A DNA stretch of 64,000 nucleotides from Pseudomonas sp. MM223 (GTDB lineage Bacteria; Pseudomonadota; Gammaproteobacteria; Pseudomonadales; Pseudomonadaceae). Shown here in pieces: positions 1-9,083 of the stretch; within the stretch, counting starts at the first letter, position 1; every line of letters begins with the position of its first letter. The translations under genes and the position numbers were made by a program. The notes beneath the pieces are model-generated. The model did not search any database. It was not told where the DNA came from and worked only from the letters and a program-made list of their open reading frames with translations. Location: assembly GCA_947090765.1 (NCBI GenBank), contig OX352322.1, positions 1,321,501 through 1,385,500 of the forward strand, read 5' to 3'.

Positions 1-747
1 GTGATGCTGCTGACCAGCTTCAAAACCCCCGAAGACATCAGCACCGGCAACCTGCTGAGCTGGCCGGCGGTGTTTACCGGCATTGGCTGGGTCAAGGCCT
101 GGGGCACGGTCAGCGGTTACTTCTGGAACTCGATCATGATCACCGTGCCAGCGGTGCTGATCTCCACCACCATTGGTGCGCTGAACGGCTACGTGCTGTC
201 GATGTGGCGCTTTCGCGGTTCGCAGCTGTTCTTCGGCTTGCTGTTGTTCGGGTGCTTTCTGCCATTCCAGACCGTGCTCCTACCGGCCTCGTTCACCCTC
301 GGCAAGCTTGGCCTGGCCAGCACCACCGGTGGCCTGGTGCTGGTGCACGTGGTCTATGGCCTGGCCTTCACCACGCTGTTCTTCCGCAACTTTTACGTGA
401 GCATCCCCGATGCGCTGGTCAAGGCCGCGCGCCTGGACGGTGCCGGGTTCTTCACCATCTTCCGCCGCATCATCCTGCCGATGTCCACGCCGATCATCAT
501 GGTTTGCCTGATCTGGCAGTTCACCCAGATCTGGAACGATTTCCTGTTTGGTGTGGTGTTCTCCAGCGGCGACTCGCAACCGATCACCGTGGCGCTGAAC
601 AACCTGGTCAACACCAGTACCGGGGCCAAGGAATACAACGTCGACATGGCGGCAGCGATGATCGCCGGCCTGCCAACCCTGCTGGTCTACGTGGTGGCAG
701 GCAAATATTTCGTGCGCGGGCTGACGGCCGGCGCGGTCAAGGGGTAA
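1..747 (+). CDS. gtsC: Glucose ABC transporter permease (5' end cut by window)
   Basis: Inner-membrane permease of a carbohydrate ABC importer (MalG/CUT1 type). It shows several hydrophobic segments and the cytoplasmic EAA-like loop around residues 140-160 (A-A-R-L-D-G-A-G-F at about 142-150) that docks on the ATPase. The window opens inside the gene: residues 2-12 (MLLTSFKTPED) correspond to the region just after the first membrane helix of full-length homologues of about 280 residues, so the apparent GTG start at base 1 is not the real start. It ends 3 bases before the ATPase gene and is followed by oprB, as in the P. putida gtsABCD-oprB glucose uptake operon. Assignment to glucose/mannose comes from this context, not from the sequence alone. 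Confidence 0.9.
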   Translation: MMLLTSFKTPEDISTGNLLSWPAVFTGIGWVKAWGTVSGYFWNSIMITVPAVLISTTIGALNGYVLSMWRFRGSQLFFGLLLFGCFLPFQTVLLPASFTLGKLGLASTTGGLVLVHVVYGLAFTTLFFRNFYVSIPDALVKAARLDGAGFFTIFRRIILPMSTPIIMVCLIWQFTQIWNDFLFGVVFSSGDSQPITVALNNLVNTSTGAKEYNVDMAAAMIAGLPTLLVYVVAGKYFVRGLTAGAVKG

Positions 748-750
748 GCC

Positions 751-1905
751 ATGGCAACGCTCGAACTTCGCAACGTGAACAAGACCTACGGCAGCGGCCT
801 GCCGGATACCCTCAAGGACATTCAGCTGTCGATCAAAGATGGCGAGTTCCTGATCCTGGTCGGGCCCTCTGGCTGTGGCAAATCAACCCTGATGAACTGC
901 ATCGCCGGCCTGGAGCAGATCACCGGCGGTGCCATCCTCATTGATGAGCAGGACGTCAGTGGCATGAGCCCCAAGGACCGTGACATCGCCATGGTGTTCC
1001 AGTCCTACGCGCTGTACCCGACCATGAGCGTGCGCGAGAACATTGAATTTGGCCTCAAGATCCGCAAGATGGCGCAGGCGGCCATCGACGAGGAAGTGGC
1101 GCGGGTGGCCAAGCTGCTACAGATCGAACACCTGCTGGCGCGCAAGCCGGCACAACTGTCCGGTGGCCAGCAGCAACGCGTGGCCATGGGCCGGGCGTTG
1201 GCGCGGCGGCCGAAGATTTACCTGTTCGATGAACCGCTGTCCAACCTCGACGCCAAGCTGCGGGTCGAGATGCGCACCGAAATGAAACTGATGCACCAGC
1301 GTTTGAAAACCACCACCGTGTACGTCACCCATGACCAGATCGAGGCCATGACCCTGGGCGACAAGGTGGCGGTGATGAAGGACGGCATCATCCAGCAGTT
1401 CGGCACCCCGCAGCAGATCTACAACGACCCGGCCAACCAGTTTGTCGCCAGCTTCATCGGTTCGCCGCCGATGAACTTCATTCCGGTGCGCCTGGCCAGG
1501 CAGGATGGCCGCTTGCTGGCGTTGCTCGACAGCGGCCAGGCACGCTGCGAGTTGCCTCTGGGGCTGGCCGCTGACGAACTGGATGGCCGCGAGATCATCC
1601 TGGGCATCCGCCCTGAGCAGATCACCCTTGGCGCTGCCGAGGGTAATGGATTGCCGGGTATCCGCGCCGAGGTGCAGGTCACGGAGCCGACCGGGCCGGA
1701 CCTGCTGGTGTTCGTTACCCTCAACCAGACCAAAGTGTGCTGCCGCCTGGCGCCGGATGTGGCGTGCCGCGTGGGTGACACCCTCAACCTGCAATTTGAC
1801 CCGGCCCGGGTGCTGCTGTTTGACGCCGACAGTGGCGCGCGCGTGCACCTGGCCAGCACTGGCGCAACTGCAAAGGACAACGTGGCTCACTTCAAAGGCC
1901 GTTGA
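751..1905 (+). CDS. gtsD: Glucose ABC transporter ATP-binding subunit (MalK/MsiK type)
   Basis: ATPase that powers periplasmic-binding-protein-dependent glucose uptake. Of 384 residues, the Walker A motif GPSGCGKST is at 38-46, the Q-loop in [10 protein letters not shown] at about 81-90, the ABC signature LSGGQ at 136-140 and Walker B (YLFDEP) at about 157-162, followed by the D-loop and a switch His in VTHD. The C-terminal 140 residues form the MalK-like OB/TOBE regulatory region (GIRPEQI motif). It starts 3 bases after the permease stop and is followed 41 bases later by oprB, so it is probably co-transcribed with both. Length and motifs are ordinary for the family. Confidence 0.93.
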   Translation: MATLELRNVNKTYGSGLPDTLKDIQLSIKDGEFLILVGPSGCGKSTLMNCIAGLEQITGGAILIDEQDVSGMSPKDRDIAMVFQSYALYPTMSVRENIEFGLKIRKMAQAAIDEEVARVAKLLQIEHLLARKPAQLSGGQQQRVAMGRALARRPKIYLFDEPLSNLDAKLRVEMRTEMKLMHQRLKTTTVYVTHDQIEAMTLGDKVAVMKDGIIQQFGTPQQIYNDPANQFVASFIGSPPMNFIPVRLARQDGRLLALLDSGQARCELPLGLAADELDGREIILGIRPEQITLGAAEGNGLPGIRAEVQVTEPTGPDLLVFVTLNQTKVCCRLAPDVACRVGDTLNLQFDPARVLLFDADSGARVHLASTGATAKDNVAHFKGR

Positions 1906-1946
1906 CTCGTCTACACCATCAATAAGAAAAAAGAGGACGCAAAGGG

Positions 1947-3290
1947 ATGGAACAGCGCAAACGCATCAGGACATTGGGCTCGCTGGCTTTGCTCGCCGTT
2001 GTCGGCAGCAGCGGCGCGCAGGCTGCCGAGGCCTTTTCCAGCGAATCGAAATGGATGACCGGCGATTGGGGCGGCACCCGTACCGAGTTGCTGGACAAGG
2101 GCTACGACTTCACCCTGGACTACGTCGGCGAGGTGGCCGGCAACCTGCACGGCGGCTACAACGACGACAAGACTGCACGCTACAGCGACCAGTTTGCCCT
2201 TGGTGCACACCTTGACCTGCAGAAGATCTTCGGTTGGCACGATGCCGAGTTCAAGTTGGCGATCACCGAGCGCAGCGGCCGCAACCTGTCCAACGACCGC
2301 ATCAGCGACCCGCGCGCCGGGCAGTTCAGCTCGGTGCAGGAAGTGTGGGGCCGCGGCCAGACCTGGCGCCTGACCCAGATGTGGGTCAAGCAGAAGTACT
2401 TTGACGGCGCGCTGGACGTCAAATTCGGCCGTTTCGGCGAGGGCGAGGACTTCAACAGCTTCCCGTGCGACTTCCAGAACCTGGCCTTCTGCGGCTCGCA
2501 AGTGGGCAACTGGGTGGGCGGCATCTGGTACAACTGGCCGGTCAGCCAGTGGGCGCTGCGGGTGAAGTACAACATCACCCCGGAGTTCTTCGTGCAAGTC
2601 GGCGCCTTCGAGCAGAACCCCTCCAACCTGGAAACCGGCAACGGCTTCAAGTTAAGCGGCAGCGGCACCAAGGGGGCGATATTGCCGGTGGAAGCGGTGT
2701 GGTCGCCCAAGGTCAACGGCCTGCCGGGCGAGTACCGCCTGGGTTACTACTACAGCACGGCCAAGGCCGACGATGTGTTCGACGACGTCAACGGCAACCC
2801 GCAGGCGCTGAGCGGCGAGGCCTTCAAGTCGCACTCCAGCAAACATGGCTGGTGGGTAGTGGCGCAGCAGCAGGTCACCGCCCAGGGTGGCGACGTCAAT
2901 CGTGGCCTCAGCCTGTTTGCCAACTTCACCGTGCACGACAAGGCCACCAACGTGGTCGACAACTACCAGCAGGTGGGGCTTGTCTACAAAGGTGCCTTCG
3001 ATGCCCGGCCCAAGGACGACATCGGCTTCGGTGTGGCACGTATTCATGTGAATGACGACGTGAAGAAGCGCGCCGAACTGCTCAATGCCCAGAGCGGTAT
3101 CAACGATTACGACAACCCGGGCTTCGTGCCGCTGCAACGTACCGAGTACAACGCCGAGCTCTATTACGGCTTCCATGTCACCAACTGGCTGACCGTGCGG
3201 CCCAACCTGCAGTACATCAAGAGCCCGGGCGGGGTGGACAAGGTGGATAACGCGCTGGTCGCAGGCTTGAAGATTCAGTCGTCATTCTGA
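1947..3290 (+). CDS. oprB: Carbohydrate-selective porin OprB
   Basis: Outer-membrane beta-barrel porin for glucose and related sugars. The 447-residue protein starts with a signal peptide (basic MEQRKR, a hydrophobic core rich in A/L/V, and an AQAA-type cleavage site near residue 27). The mature part has the OprB pattern: W-M-T-G-D-W-G-G near its N-terminus, many alternating aromatic strands, and a C-terminal Phe (IQSSF) expected for BamA recognition. The start is supported by a purine-rich stretch (aaagg) just upstream. It follows the gts ABC genes and precedes an epimerase-like gene and hexR, the standard P. putida order. It feeds the periplasmic glucose pool used by GtsABCD. Confidence 0.93.
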   Translation: MEQRKRIRTLGSLALLAVVGSSGAQAAEAFSSESKWMTGDWGGTRTELLDKGYDFTLDYVGEVAGNLHGGYNDDKTARYSDQFALGAHLDLQKIFGWHDAEFKLAITERSGRNLSNDRISDPRAGQFSSVQEVWGRGQTWRLTQMWVKQKYFDGALDVKFGRFGEGEDFNSFPCDFQNLAFCGSQVGNWVGGIWYNWPVSQWALRVKYNITPEFFVQVGAFEQNPSNLETGNGFKLSGSGTKGAILPVEAVWSPKVNGLPGEYRLGYYYSTAKADDVFDDVNGNPQALSGEAFKSHSSKHGWWVVAQQQVTAQGGDVNRGLSLFANFTVHDKATNVVDNYQQVGLVYKGAFDARPKDDIGFGVARIHVNDDVKKRAELLNAQSGINDYDNPGFVPLQRTEYNAELYYGFHVTNWLTVRPNLQYIKSPGGVDKVDNALVAGLKIQSSF

Positions 3291-3407
3291 GGGCATTTGT
3301 TGTAAATTTACGCCAATCCATTTTCGGTTCCCGGCACCCACTGGCCTGCAGTGGTTGTCGGGGATAGGCCGAGACAGCGCTATCTCAAACAACAAGAGCT
3401 CTGAACC

Positions 3408-4262
3408 ATGCCCGAACATCCGCTCCATCGCTTCTTTGCCTCGCAGCGGCCAAGGCCGACATTCGAGTGGGAGCGTTACCAGCAGCGCGATGTGCTGATC
3501 ATCGATCATCCCCGTTGCCAGGCGGTATTCAGCCGCCAGGGTGCGCAGTTGTTGCACTTTCAGCCGGCAGGTGAACGGCCTTGGCTGTGGTGCGCCGAGC
3601 AGTGGCCGCAGGTAGGCGCGATCCGTGGCGGTGTGCCGGTGTGCTGGCCGTGGTACGGCCGCCACCCCAGCGAGGACCTGTGGCCGGCCCATGGCTGGGC
3701 GCGGCTGTTGGACTGGAAGCTGGTGGACAGCCGTGAAGACGAGGAGGGCGTGACCTTGAAGTGGCGCCTGGACCTGTGCGACTGGCAGGTCGACCTGCAC
3801 GCCAGGCTGGGTAACCGTATGGAGCTAAGCCTGAGCACCGAGCACCAGGACAGCGAACCTTGCCAGCTGAGCCATGCACTGCTGGCCTACTGGCGTATCA
3901 GTGACGTGTCCGAGATAGCGCTGTCTGGGTTGGAAGATATCGAAGGTTACGACCGCCTCAACCGCCAGGCCTGCCGGGAAGACGGCGCGCTGAAGCTCAA
4001 GGGTGGCTGCCAGAAAGTCTATCCGGGTACACCGCGGGTGCAGTTGCAAGACCCGGCCTGGCAACGCGAGCTGTGCATCGACACCGGTGACAGCGACGAC
4101 ACCGTGGTCTGGCACCCGGGCAACCGGCCACTGATGGGGGTGACCGGTCGTGAAAGCCAGCGCTTCGTTTGCGTGGAGGCTGCCAGCGGCAGTGGCGAGG
4201 GCCTTAGCCTGGCGCCGGGGCAGCGTGCCCACCTGCGCCTGCAGGCGCATCGGCTTAGTTGA
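3408..4262 (+). CDS. D-hexose-6-phosphate mutarotase / aldose-1-epimerase-like (YeaD family)
   Basis: The 284-residue protein belongs to the galactose mutarotase superfamily, YeaD/apospory branch, which interconverts anomers of hexose 6-phosphates. Family marks are G-G-V-P-V-C-W-P (about 71-78), PAHGWAR (about 91-97), a His in the [12 protein letters not shown] segment (about 151-162), and a Trp-His-Pro-Gly motif (VVWHPGNRP) late in the protein. Its position between oprB and hexR/zwf fits feeding the right anomer of glucose 6-phosphate to Zwf. It has its own 117-bp upstream gap, which contains a short AT-rich palindrome (GTAAATTTAC at about 3302-3311). Its 3' end overlaps convergent hexR by 8 bases. 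Confidence 0.85.
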   Translation: MPEHPLHRFFASQRPRPTFEWERYQQRDVLIIDHPRCQAVFSRQGAQLLHFQPAGERPWLWCAEQWPQVGAIRGGVPVCWPWYGRHPSEDLWPAHGWARLLDWKLVDSREDEEGVTLKWRLDLCDWQVDLHARLGNRMELSLSTEHQDSEPCQLSHALLAYWRISDVSEIALSGLEDIEGYDRLNRQACREDGALKLKGGCQKVYPGTPRVQLQDPAWQRELCIDTGDSDDTVVWHPGNRPLMGVTGRESQRFVCVEAASGSGEGLSLAPGQRAHLRLQAHRLS

Positions 4263-5127
4263 GCTCGTCGTCCTCGATCGGGTAGCGGCTGGCGTTCAGG
4301 CTTTCCTTGATCTTGCGCAGGTGCGGCTGGAAGTCGACGCCGCGGCGCAGGGTCATGCCGGTGGCCAGCACATCGAGCACGGTCAGCTGGATGATCCGCG
4401 AGGTCATCGGCATGTAGATGTCGGTGTCTTCCGGTAACGGGATGTGCAGGCTCAGGCTGCAGGCATTGGCCAGCGGCGAGCCGGCGGCGGTCAGGCCCAG
4501 CACCGAGGCGCCGTTTTCGCGGGCCAGGCGGGCCACTTCGACCAGTTCGCGGGTGCGCCCGGTGTAGGAAATGATCACGAACAGGTCGCCGGTGTGGGCC
4601 ACCGAAGCCAGCATGCGCTGCATCAGCACATCGGCGTGGGCCGACACCGCCAGGTTGAAGCGGAAGAACTTGTGCTGGGCGTCCAGGGCCACCGGGGCCG
4701 AGGCGCCCAGGCCGAAGAAGTGGATCTGCCGGGCCTGGATCATCATGTCCACGGCGCGGCTGACCTGCTGTGGGTCCAGCTGCTGGCAGGCGCCGTCGAG
4801 CGAAGCAATGGCACTGGCGAAGATTTTCTGGGTGTAGGCTGCCGGGTCATCGTCGGCCTCTACCGCGCGGCTGACGTAGGCGGCGCCGCTGGCCAGGCTC
4901 TGCGCCAGTTGCAGCTTGAGTTCGGGGTAGCCGCTGACGCCAAACGAGCGGCAGAAGCGGTTGACGGTCGGCTCGCTGACCTTGGCCGCCTGGGCCAACG
5001 CAGCAATGCTGAAACGGGTGGCTTGTTGCGGGTTGAGCAGGATGACTTCGGCGACTTTGCGTTCGGCCTTGTTCAGCTCGTCGAGGCGTCCCTGGATCTG
5101 CTCCAGGAGGTTTCGCACGCGGTCCAT
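4255..5127 (-). CDS. hexR: HexR, RpiR-family repressor of glucose catabolism
   Basis: Transcriptional repressor of zwf-pgl-eda, edd-glk and gap in pseudomonads, released by 2-keto-3-deoxy-6-phosphogluconate. The protein has 290 residues: an RpiR-type N-terminal helix-turn-helix ([11 protein letters not shown], then [20 protein letters not shown] at about 40-59) and a C-terminal SIS sugar-phosphate-binding domain ([25 protein letters not shown]). I chose the ATG at 5127 (MDRVRNLL) over one 19 codons upstream because it matches the conserved N-terminus of the family. The gene is divergent from zwf, its main target, and its 3' end overlaps the epimerase-like gene. Confidence 0.95.
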   Translation of the reverse strand: MDRVRNLLEQIQGRLDELNKAERKVAEVILLNPQQATRFSIAALAQAAKVSEPTVNRFCRSFGVSGYPELKLQLAQSLASGAAYVSRAVEADDDPAAYTQKIFASAIASLDGACQQLDPQQVSRAVDMMIQARQIHFFGLGASAPVALDAQHKFFRFNLAVSAHADVLMQRMLASVAHTGDLFVIISYTGRTRELVEVARLARENGASVLGLTAAGSPLANACSLSLHIPLPEDTDIYMPMTSRIIQLTVLDVLATGMTLRRGVDFQPHLRKIKESLNASRYPIEDDELN

Positions 5128-5227
5128 GGGTGTGTCCTTGGGTCGGGAAGACAGCCGGCTGACGAAGCAGCAGGCTTTTTGCACGGTCGTCTATCGTACT
5201 GTCGGTGCGGTTGGCGCACCACTTGTC

Positions 5228-5300
5228 TGTAATACTTGTGTGGAATGTTATGGTTTTTACTACATTATCCCTTGAAAACCGTGTGTGAAAGCGGTATTCC
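5228..5300 (+). promoter_or_regulatory. hexR-zwf divergent control region with likely zwf promoter
   Basis: A sigma70-type promoter for zwf can be read as TTGAAA (5272-5277), 17 bases, TATTCC (5295-5300), 30 bases before the ATG. Just upstream are two inverted half-sites, TGTAAT (5228-5233) and ACTACA (5259-5264, which is TGTAGT on the other strand). They resemble HexR half-sites but are further apart than in the compact HexR palindrome of other gamma-proteobacteria. HexR control of zwf is established for P. putida; the exact operator here is inference. Confidence 0.45.
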
Positions 5301-5329
5301 TAGACCAACTTTAGGAAAGAACCTACATC

Positions 5330-6799
5330 ATGGCTGCGATCAGTGTCGAACCTTGCACTTTTGCCCTGTTTGGCGCCCTCGGTGACCTGGCATTGCGCAA
5401 GCTGTTTCCCGCGCTCTACCAGCTCGACCGGGCCAACCTGCTGCACCCGGACACCCGCCTGCTGGCGCTGGCCCGTGAGGCAGGCAGCGCACAGGAGCAC
5501 CTGAACAGCATCGAAGTCCACCTGCGCCGGCATGTGCCCGAGGCCGATATCGAGCCTGCCGCATTGGGCCGCTTCCTGGCCCGGTTGAGCTACCAGCACC
5601 TGGATTTCCTGCAACCCGAGGGTTACCAGGCCCTGGCCGAGCAGTTGCCGGGCGAACTGCCGCTGATCGCCTACTTCGCCACGGCGGCCGCGGTGTACGG
5701 GGCAATTTGCGAAAACCTCGACAACGCCGGCCTGGCGCCGCGTACCCGGGTGGTGCTGGAAAAGCCCATCGGCCACGACCTGGAGTCGTCACGGCGGGTC
5801 AACGATGCTGTAGCGCGGTTCTTCCCTGAAAACCGGGTTTACCGCATCGACCACTACCTGGGCAAGGAAACAGTGCAGAACCTGATTGCCCTGCGCTTTG
5901 CCAACAGCTTGTTCGAAACCCAGTGGAACCAGAATTCCATCTCCCACGTGGAGATCACCGTCGCTGAAAAGGTGGGTATAGAGGGCCGCTGGGGCTACTT
6001 CGACAAGGCCGGCCAACTGCGCGACATGATCCAGAACCACCTGTTGCAGTTGCTGTGCCTGATCGCCATGGACCCGCCCAGCGAGTTGTCCGCCGATGCC
6101 ATTCGTGATGAGAAGGTAAAGGTGCTCAAGGCCCTGGCACCGATCACTGGCGAGGGTTTGAGCACTCAAGTGGTGCGTGGTCAGTACATTGCCGGCTACA
6201 GCGAAGGCAAGTCGGTGCCAGGCTACCTGGAAGAAGACAACGCCAACGCCCGCAGCGACACGGAAACCTTCGTCGCCCTGCGTGCCGACATCCGCAACTG
6301 GCGCTGGTCGGGCGTGCCGTTCTACCTTCGCACTGGCAAGCGCATGCCGCAGAAGTTGTCGCAGATCGTCATCCACTTCAAGGAAACACCGCACTACATC
6401 TTTGCCCCGGAACAGCGTTTGCAAATCGGTAACAAGCTGATCATCCGCCTGCAACCGGACGAAGGCATTTCTTTACGGGTGATGACCAAGGAGCAGGGCC
6501 TGGACAAGGGCATGCAACTGCGCAGTGGCCCGTTGCAGCTCAACTTTTCCGATACCTGGCGCAGCACGCGGATTCCGGATGCCTATGAGCGCCTGTTGCT
6601 CGAAGTGATGCGCGGCAACCAGAACCTGTTCGTGCGCAAGGACGAAATCGAATATGCCTGGAAGTGGTGCGACCAGTTGATCGCCGGCTGGCGCAATGCG
6701 GGCGATGCGCCCAAGCCTTACGCGGCGGGCTCCTGGGGGCCGATGAGTTCGATTGCATTGATCACACGCGATGGGAGGGCGTGGTATGGGGATATCTGA
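5330..6799 (+). CDS. zwf: Glucose-6-phosphate 1-dehydrogenase
   Basis: First enzyme of the phosphorylated Entner-Doudoroff branch: oxidises glucose 6-phosphate to 6-phosphogluconolactone with NAD(P)+. Of 489 residues, the N-terminal Rossmann motif G-A-L-G-D-L-A is at 15-21, EKPIGHDL at 144-151 and the catalytic-site signature RIDHYLGKE at 172-180. The rest is the large G6PDH beta+alpha domain. Length is normal. It overlaps pgl by 14 bases and eda follows, so zwf-pgl-eda is one operon, controlled by the divergent hexR. Expected to be cytoplasmic. Confidence 0.97.
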   Translation: MAAISVEPCTFALFGALGDLALRKLFPALYQLDRANLLHPDTRLLALAREAGSAQEHLNSIEVHLRRHVPEADIEPAALGRFLARLSYQHLDFLQPEGYQALAEQLPGELPLIAYFATAAAVYGAICENLDNAGLAPRTRVVLEKPIGHDLESSRRVNDAVARFFPENRVYRIDHYLGKETVQNLIALRFANSLFETQWNQNSISHVEITVAEKVGIEGRWGYFDKAGQLRDMIQNHLLQLLCLIAMDPPSELSADAIRDEKVKVLKALAPITGEGLSTQVVRGQYIAGYSEGKSVPGYLEEDNANARSDTETFVALRADIRNWRWSGVPFYLRTGKRMPQKLSQIVIHFKETPHYIFAPEQRLQIGNKLIIRLQPDEGISLRVMTKEQGLDKGMQLRSGPLQLNFSDTWRSTRIPDAYERLLLEVMRGNQNLFVRKDEIEYAWKWCDQLIAGWRNAGDAPKPYAAGSWGPMSSIALITRDGRAWYGDI

Positions 6800-7499
6800 A
6801 TTGAAATTGCCAGCAGCCGTGAAGGTTCACGACCTGGCGGACGCCAAGACGCTGGCTGCAACCCTGGCCCATGACGTGGCCGAGCGCCTGCGGGCAGCGA
6901 TTGCTGCCAAGGGCCAGGCCTGCGTGGTGCTGTCCGGTGGCCGCAGCCCGGTGCCATTCCTTGAGAAGCTGGCCAGCGAAAGCCTGGATTGGGCCAAGGT
7001 CACTGTCAGCCTGGCTGACGAGCGCTGGGTGCCGGTGGAGCACGCTGATAGCAACGCTGGCCTGTTGGCCCGCCACCTGCTCAAGGGCGCGGCCGCCAAA
7101 GCCCGCTTTATCGGCCTGTACCAGCAGGCGGAAAACCTTGATGCCGCTGCGCTCAAGGCCGACCAGGCCTTGGCCGGGCTGCCGCCGATCGACGTGCTGG
7201 TGCTGGGCATGGGTGACGATGGCCATACCGCCTCGCTGTTCCCCGCCAGCCCTAACCTGGAAGCAGGCCTGGATCTGGCCAGCGCACGTCGTTGCCTGCC
7301 GTTGCTGGCGCCAAGCGTGCCGCACCAGCGCCTGTCTATGACCCGTTCGCTGCTGGCCAGCGCCGCCTTCATCGCGCTGGCCGTGCAAGGGCCGGGCAAA
7401 CTCGCTACCCTGCGCGCCGCGCTGGCTGGCAACGACCTTACTGAAATGCCGATTCGCGCTTTTCTTCACGACCCCCTGGGCATTTACTGGTGCCCATGA
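6786..7499 (+). CDS. pgl: 6-phosphogluconolactonase
   Basis: Hydrolyses 6-phosphogluconolactone to 6-phosphogluconate, the step after Zwf. The protein has 237 residues with the NagB/Pgl-type motifs LSGGRSP near residue 50 and [14 protein letters not shown] near 143-156. I chose the ATG at 6786 (MGISELKLP) rather than an in-frame ATG five codons upstream because a strong Shine-Dalgarno (gggagg, 6773-6778) lies 7 bases before it. The start lies inside the end of zwf (14-base overlap), and the gene ends at an ATGA just upstream of eda, which suggests translational coupling along the operon. Confidence 0.94.
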   Translation: MGISELKLPAAVKVHDLADAKTLAATLAHDVAERLRAAIAAKGQACVVLSGGRSPVPFLEKLASESLDWAKVTVSLADERWVPVEHADSNAGLLARHLLKGAAAKARFIGLYQQAENLDAAALKADQALAGLPPIDVLVLGMGDDGHTASLFPASPNLEAGLDLASARRCLPLLAPSVPHQRLSMTRSLLASAAFIALAVQGPGKLATLRAALAGNDLTEMPIRAFLHDPLGIYWCP

Positions 7500-7516
7500 G
7501 CCAAGGATCCACTGTC

Positions 7517-8197
7517 ATGACCACCCTCGAACGCCCACAGCCAAAGCTCTCGATGGCCGACAAGGCCGCCCGGATCGACGCCATCTGCGAAAAGGCGCGC
7601 ATCCTGCCGGTAATCACCATCGCCCGTGAGCAAGACATCCTGCCGCTGGCTGACGCCCTGGCCGCTGGCGGTATCCGTACCCTGGAAGTGACCCTGCGTT
7701 CACAGCATGGGCTCAAAGCCATCCAGGTGCTGCGTGAGCAGCGCCCGGAGTTGTGCGTAGGTGCAGGTACCGTGCTTGATCGCGGCATGTTCGCCGCCGT
7801 CGAGGCTGCCGGCGCGCAGTTCGTCGTTACACCGGGCATTACCCAGGACATCCTCGAAGCTGGCGTGGACAGTGAAATCCCGCTGTTGCCTGGCGTCAGC
7901 ACGCCATCCGAAATCATGATGGGCTATGCCCTGGGCTACCGCCGTTTCAAGCTGTTCCCGGCAGAAATCAGCGGCGGGGTGGCGGCAATCAAGGCCTTTG
8001 GCGGCCCGTTCGGCGATATTCGCTTTTGCCCGACCGGCGGCGTCAACCCGGCCAATGTGCGTAACTACATGGCTTTGCCCAATGTGATGTGCGTGGGTGG
8101 GACCTGGATGCTCGACAGCAGCTGGATCAAGAACGGCGACTGGGCGCGGATCGAGGCGTGCAGCGCTGAGGCAATGGCACTGCTGGACGCCAACTGA
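7517..8197 (+). CDS. eda: 2-keto-3-deoxy-6-phosphogluconate (KDPG) aldolase
   Basis: Cleaves KDPG to pyruvate and glyceraldehyde 3-phosphate, the closing step of the Entner-Doudoroff route. The protein has 226 residues. The catalytic Glu is in TLEVTLRS (about E57), the phosphate-binding part is GAGTVLD, and the Schiff-base lysine is in RRFKLFPAE (about K145). The ATG at 7517 (MTTLERP) gives the usual P. putida length and has an aagga 9 bases upstream. An alternative ATG at 7496 overlaps the pgl stop (ATGA) and would add 7 residues. A clear terminator follows. Confidence 0.95.
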   Translation: MTTLERPQPKLSMADKAARIDAICEKARILPVITIAREQDILPLADALAAGGIRTLEVTLRSQHGLKAIQVLREQRPELCVGAGTVLDRGMFAAVEAAGAQFVVTPGITQDILEAGVDSEIPLLPGVSTPSEIMMGYALGYRRFKLFPAEISGGVAAIKAFGGPFGDIRFCPTGGVNPANVRNYMALPNVMCVGGTWMLDSSWIKNGDWARIEACSAEAMALLDAN

Positions 8198-8226
8198 AAC
8201 TGTTTGTTGTGTGCTTTACGGCTTGA

Positions 8227-8254
8227 GGGGCGCTTGGTCAGCGCCCCTTTTTTT
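8227..8254 (+). terminator. Rho-independent terminator after eda
   Basis: A GGGGCGC / GCGCCCC stem with a 7-base loop (8227-8247) is followed by seven T residues. It closes the zwf-pgl-eda operon and separates it from the toxin-like genes downstream. Confidence 0.9.
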
Positions 8255-8365
8255 ATGTGCCATTTTCATGTTGCCGGGCAGCCGGTGCATGAAGCCTTTC
8301 CCGATTATTGAGACACGAAACAACGATTACGATGGCGCCGCAATCTTGAATGCGGAGCGTCAACG

Positions 8366-9061
8366 GTGAATGATTACGCAGCAGTTAAGTTGAAAGGCTC
8401 TTATGAAATTGAGCAGCATCTTTATACATTAAGTGAGCGACAGCTCGGGGCCTGGGTAGAAGGCCAAACGGTTGTAGGCAATATAAAGGTCCATGGTGAG
8501 ACGTTTGAATGTTTCACTCGCCCTGTTTATGCATACCTTGCGCAATGCGAGTGGGTGCAGGGTACCGTTTCAGGTGGTTTTGTTCACGTACAGAAGTACC
8601 AATGTGGCTTCAGCGACTGGTTTTACTCCGACGTGGCGGGGGCCTTTGAAGTCAGCGCAGGTATCGATCGGGTCAATGCACTTTCAGGCATCGTAACGGG
8701 TGTTTCCCCGCGCAAGCTTTGGGCTAAATCAAGCGTCAAGACCAAAGAGATAAGCCTGAGTGGCCAGAAGCATTTCTCTGTCTATCAAATGCACATGGTT
8801 TATGCCCATTGTCTGGTTGGTAATTCGTCAAAAAAAATAGAACGCAGCAGCCTGTTGTCGAGTGTGTTCCACGCGGTCGACGATCAATGGGTCATGTTGT
8901 CATCCGTCGGGTTTGATCGAGTGTTGGCGGTCAATGCTGAAGAGGCCACCCAGCCGCAGTCGTGGAATTCGATAAAACAGCGGTTGTTAAAAGAACAGGC
9001 AGGCAGCCTCGCACGCTTTGATTGTGTTGAGCTGGGCAAGCCATTTAACCGTTACGTATGA
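8366..9061 (+). CDS. Monalysin-like beta-pore-forming toxin homologue, divergent copy (gene A)
   Basis: A 231-residue protein starting at GTG 8366 (ggag 9 bases upstream). It is a diverged paralogue of the next gene. Shared features in the same order are Y-x-I-E-x-x-L-Y (about 13-20), a W-V-x-G-x-T-V-x-G block (about 30-38), P-x-x-A-Y-L (about 53-58), the motif YQMHMVYAHC (140-149) and a C-terminal N-R-Y. I infer membership of the monalysin group of small aerolysin-like toxins. No signal peptide is visible. Compared with gene B it lacks the NWGTY and GPG segments and the putative membrane segment (about 70-130) is less Ser/Thr-rich, so it may be a partner or modulator rather than a stand-alone toxin. 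Base composition is clearly more AT-rich than the flanks, suggesting acquisition by transfer. Confidence 0.62.
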   Translation: MNDYAAVKLKGSYEIEQHLYTLSERQLGAWVEGQTVVGNIKVHGETFECFTRPVYAYLAQCEWVQGTVSGGFVHVQKYQCGFSDWFYSDVAGAFEVSAGIDRVNALSGIVTGVSPRKLWAKSSVKTKEISLSGQKHFSVYQMHMVYAHCLVGNSSKKIERSSLLSSVFHAVDDQWVMLSSVGFDRVLAVNAEEATQPQSWNSIKQRLLKEQAGSLARFDCVELGKPFNRYV

Positions 9062-9083
9062 TTGTGAGTGCTGGAGGTTTTTC

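Noticed and set aside
3291..3407. A HexR or other operator at the palindrome GTAAATTTAC upstream of the epimerase-like gene
   Set aside because: The palindrome is short and AT-rich and no matching copy was found near zwf. It stays a note in the gene entry.
8097..8369. A 90-codon frame bridging the end of eda and the first toxin-like gene
   Set aside because: It overlaps eda in another frame, runs through the terminator hairpin and has no family resemblance.
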